Origin: Euryarchaeota archaeon UBA202
Lineage (GTDB): Archaea > Thermoplasmatota > E2 > UBA202
Direction of reading: 5' to 3'
DNA length: 14,407 nucleotides
Assembly: GCA_002502685.1 (NCBI GenBank)
Contig: DAQA01000018.1
Span: forward strand, 10,619 to 25,025
Position numbers and translations under genes: made by a program
Shown here: positions 12,938-14,407 of the stretch, in pieces
Layout of the letters: each line of letters starts with the position of its first letter
Numbering within the stretch: position 1 is the first letter of the stretch
The notes under the pieces: model-generated
Database searches by the model: none
Seen by the model: the letters and a program-made list of their open reading frames with translations, nothing else
Told to the model about the DNA's origin: nothing

Positions 12938-13028
12938 TAAAACAGAATCCACATAGAGCCTCTTTAGGCGCCTCATCAGGTCTCATTGTTGATCTGTGAT
13001 AAACCTTTAAGGATATTTAAGCCTATCG

Positions 13029-13089
13029 TTAATGCTAGGCACAAAAGCAAAGTTTTATATACACTAATGCCATACATTAATGCAAGGCA
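13029..13089 (+). repeat. Direct repeats TTAATGCnAGGCA flanking a TATA box
   Basis: TTAATGCTAGGCA (13029-13041) and TTAATGCAAGGCA (13077-13089) differ at one base and are 48 bases apart. A partial third copy, CTAATGCCA, lies at 13064-13072. The TATA box at 13053-13061 sits between the outer copies, and the downstream copy covers the expected start site. Inverted pairs also occur: AAGCAAAG (13045-13052) with CTTTGCTT (13096-13103), and AATGCC (13066-13071) with GGCATT (13086-13091). This looks like an operator cluster. Confidence 0.6.
13053..13061 (+). promoter_or_regulatory. Strong TATA box inside the repeat cluster
   Basis: TTTTATATA preceded by AAAG is the best archaeal TATA/BRE match in this gap and predicts initiation near 13083-13086. 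The next good start codon on this strand is about 250 bases away, so it may drive a short RNA or a long leader for the rhodanese gene. Confidence 0.55.
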
Positions 13090-13142
13090 TTTAGGCTTTG
13101 CTTGTCGGGGGATTCGAAGGGCAAACTCATTCCTCTTTTTTT
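13083..13142 (+). ncRNA. Candidate short hairpin RNA
   Basis: Bases 13097-13103 (TTTGCTT) pair with 13119-13125 (GGGCAAA) as seven pairs including two G-U. After a G-A mismatch, TCG (13105-13107) pairs with CGA (13115-13117) around the loop GGGGATT. Ten bases further comes a run of seven T's (13136-13142). The TATA box at 13053-13061 would start transcription just before the hairpin. Promoter, hairpin and T-tract together suggest a small RNA of about 60 bases or a leader with early termination. No known family is recognised. Confidence 0.3.
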
Positions 13143-13263
13143 CTCCTCCTTACCCTCGCTTCCCCTGCCTCCAATTCAATCAGAGTGAAAAATGTGAGAA
13201 CAGGATTCTTTTGACAGCACATGAAAACCAGCTTGTTATGTAATATTTATCATATCACAAATA

Positions 13264-13271
13264 TTATAAAA
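13264..13271 (+). promoter_or_regulatory. TATA-like box of the rhodanese gene
   Basis: TTATAAAA would start transcription near 13290, giving a leader of about 45 bases that includes the AGAGGA ribosome site. The region is AT-rich, so the support is modest. Confidence 0.4.
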
Positions 13272-13317
13272 AAATCGGTAATATCAGTGGATTATAACTA
13301 GGATGCAACAATATCCT

Positions 13318-13323
13318 AGAGGA
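13318..13323 (+). promoter_or_regulatory. Ribosome-binding site deciding the rhodanese start
   Basis: AGAGGA ends only one base before the ATG at 13325 but ten bases before the ATG at 13334. The spacing favours 13334 (or 13337) as the real start. Confidence 0.45.
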
Positions 13324-13333
13324 AATGAGAGAG

Positions 13334-14215
13334 ATGATGAAAAGAGAGGATCCGTATCCACCAGGAGATGGAACGGTTAAGTGGGTATCCACAGATTGGC
13401 TTTTAGAAAAGAGTAGAGATGAGCATCTCATGATTTTGGACGCACAACCAAATATTCATGATTATATTCAGGAACATATTCCTGGTGCTATATATATGAA
13501 TGAAGGTTTGCTGCGTGTGCCCCAAAAGGGAAGACCGGGTGTGTACACACCCACTGAGGCGGTTCAAAGTATTTTTCGTCGCCTAGGCCTTAGACATGAT
13601 GTGCCTGTCGCAGTTTATACAGGAGTGGGACCCATTAAGGGTTGGAGTGATGGATTGGAGCAAACAATGCTAGCCTATTCTCTTGCCCGTTTTGGTCATG
13701 ATGCTATTTATGTTCTTGATGGAGGTATAGACAAATGGAAAATGGAGAAGAAAACTCTTACCAAGGAATTTCCTAAGAGTGAAGAATCTGACTTTAATGC
13801 CAATGCGCGAAAAAATTATTTCGTTACTTATGAAGAATTCAAAAAAATAAAGGATGATGAGGATGTAATTGTCCTCGATGCACGCCCCCGGAACATATAT
13901 GAAGGACAGGGACCATGGATAAAACCCGGTCACATACCAGACGCTATCAATCTCCCATGGGCCAGCCTCATGGATGATTCCAACAAGAGATTAATAAAAT
14001 CTCTTACGGCCATTCATGAGATTGTTGACCATTTGGAGATAACTCCTGATAAGACCATAGTGTGTTCTTGTGGAACGGGGCGGGAAGCCACCAACGAGTT
14101 TATCCTGTTTAAATGGTATTTAGAGTTCCCCCAGGTGAAAATATATGAGGGATCATTCACAGAGTGGTCATCATATCCCGAAAACCCAACCGTTGTCGGG
14201 AAAAATCCCCATTAG
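13334..14215 (+). CDS. Two-domain rhodanese (thiosulfate/mercaptopyruvate sulfurtransferase family)
   Basis: This cytoplasmic sulfurtransferase carries two rhodanese domains and moves sulfane sulfur from thiosulfate or 3-mercaptopyruvate to an acceptor through a Cys persulfide. Counting from the upstream ATG at 13325 (296 residues), the N-terminal domain spans about 17-140 and ends in the typical YVLDGGIDKWK. It lacks the catalytic Cys (YTGVGPIKG in that place). The C-terminal domain spans 165-290, with DARPRNIYEG, KPGHIPDAINLPW and the active loop CSCGTGREAT. Cys249 begins the CGTGREA loop and is the likely active residue, with Cys247 two places before it. I favour the ATG at 13334 because of the ribosome site spacing. 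The next gene, 56 bases on, encodes a metallo-beta-lactamase-fold protein, a common partner in persulfide handling. Confidence 0.92.
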   Translation: MMKREDPYPPGDGTVKWVSTDWLLEKSRDEHLMILDAQPNIHDYIQEHIPGAIYMNEGLLRVPQKGRPGVYTPTEAVQSIFRRLGLRHDVPVAVYTGVGPIKGWSDGLEQTMLAYSLARFGHDAIYVLDGGIDKWKMEKKTLTKEFPKSEESDFNANARKNYFVTYEEFKKIKDDEDVIVLDARPRNIYEGQGPWIKPGHIPDAINLPWASLMDDSNKRLIKSLTAIHEIVDHLEITPDKTIVCSCGTGREATNEFILFKWYLEFPQVKIYEGSFTEWSSYPENPTVVGKNPH

Positions 14216-14224
14216 AGTGAGCCC

Positions 14225-14235
14225 TTTATTTATAT
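14225..14235 (+). promoter_or_regulatory. Possible TATA box of the metallo-beta-lactamase-fold gene
   Basis: TTTATTTATAT lies 37-47 bases before the ATG at 14272, predicting initiation near 14256. If used, the gene has its own promoter besides any read-through from the rhodanese gene. Confidence 0.35.
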
Positions 14236-14271
14236 CCATAATATGATTATGGTACCACAATCTGTGATATA

Positions 14272-14407
14272 ATGTTGTTTGAACGCTTGGAATCGAAGGG
14301 TTTAGCCCATTATTCATATATTATAGGCCGGGGAAATGAAGGGTTTGTCATTGACCCCCGACGGGATTGCAGTATCTATATTGATTTGGGTATCCGCCAT
14401 GGGTTTC
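14272..14407 (+). CDS. Start of a metallo-beta-lactamase-fold hydrolase, probably of the MBL-rhodanese family (3' part outside window)
   Basis: The first 45 codons are present and the frame is open to the window end. The N-terminus (MLFERLESKGLAHYSYIIG, then GNEGFVIDPRRDC, then IYIDLG) matches the opening strands of metallo-beta-lactamase-fold proteins of the persulfide dioxygenase / MBL-rhodanese type. In these, a phrase like KGLAHYSYIIG..N..FVIDPRRDCD precedes the THxHxDH zinc motif. The zinc ligands lie beyond the window, so activity cannot be confirmed. Its place 56 bases after the rhodanese stop suggests joint work in persulfide or glutathione-persulfide-like oxidation or sulfur transfer. 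The ATG has no strong ribosome site; only TGTGAT at 14263-14268 is nearby. Confidence 0.8.
   Translation, partial: MLFERLESKGLAHYSYIIGRGNEGFVIDPRRDCSIYIDLGIRHGF

Larger units (their letters stand above)
12826..13324. other. 499-base divergent intergenic region
   Basis: This gap separates the minus-strand HTH-PAS gene from the plus-strand rhodanese gene. It holds a perfect palindrome (12926-12937), an AGGCGCCT palindrome (12966-12973), a TATA box flanked by repeated TTAATGC elements (13029-13089), a possible short hairpin RNA with a T-tract (13083-13142), and a second TATA-like box (13264-13271). The minus strand near 12910-12920 (TTTTTTATTAAG) may be the TATA box of the regulator gene. I see no tRNA and no convincing protein-coding frame. 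Confidence 0.6.

Noticed and set aside
13097..13126. GGGGGATTCGAAGGGC looked like a tRNA T-arm
   Set aside because: No acceptor, D or anticodon arms can be placed around it within tRNA distances; the pairing found is one simple hairpin.
12986..13243. 85-codon frame on the plus strand in the divergent gap
   Set aside because: It has no ATG in frame at its beginning, its NARH repeats simply translate the DNA repeats, and it crosses the TATA box, hairpin and T-tract.
1..14407. Mobile element, CRISPR array or defence system
   Set aside because: No transposase, integrase, terminal inverted repeats, spaced repeat array or nuclease/helicase defence genes are seen in the coding content.

Overview
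The window reads as archaeal DNA, most likely from a euryarchaeon of the Thermoplasmatota type (an inference from gene content; no rRNA gene is present). The support is the archaeal form of aspartyl-tRNA synthetase, a DUF373 membrane protein, a UbiA prenyltransferase next to a SEC59-type polyprenol kinase, TATA-like boxes placed about 25 bases before starts, GGTGAT/AGGGG-type ribosome sites, and large secreted proteins with NosD beta-helix, PKD and thrombospondin type 3 repeats. No tRNA, rRNA, CRISPR array, transposase or integrase is visible.

Layout. Bases 1-82 hold the tail of a secreted protein whose last 26 residues match the C-terminus of the large surface protein further on. After a structured gap come, on the plus strand, an isochorismatase-family hydrolase (364-912) and a lipoprotein with calcium-binding repeats and a transglutaminase-like domain (982-2322). 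Converging on these from the minus strand are aspartyl-tRNA synthetase (2340-3629) and a phenylacetate-CoA ligase family enzyme (3725-5014). A divergent promoter region (5015-5183) then serves the 945-residue beta-helix/cadherin-like/PKD surface protein (5184-8021).

The block 8233-12825 lies entirely on the minus strand. In transcription order it holds an HTH-PAS regulator, a DUF373 membrane protein, a newly noticed 54-codon hydrophobic ORF, a UbiA prenyltransferase, a SEC59/phytol-kinase-like membrane kinase and a divergent thymidylate-kinase-like P-loop kinase. The last four are packed tightly: a GTGA overlap, a 30-base gap and a 2-base gap. This suggests an isoprenoid-lipid operon. One reading is alcohol to monophosphate (membrane kinase), to diphosphate (P-loop kinase), to ether lipid (UbiA). 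Another is dolichol phosphate supply for glycosylating the sequon-rich surface proteins.

A 499-base intergenic region (12826-13324) holds a palindrome, a TATA box flanked by a 13-base direct repeat, and a possible short hairpin RNA. It leads into a sulfur pair on the plus strand: a two-domain rhodanese (13334-14215) and the start of a metallo-beta-lactamase-fold hydrolase (14272 to the window end).

The strongest leads are the repeated C-terminal domain of the surface proteins, the compositionally foreign cadherin-like segment inside one of them, the prenyl-lipid operon with its atypical kinase and unrecorded small protein, and the repeat-flanked promoter with a possible small RNA.
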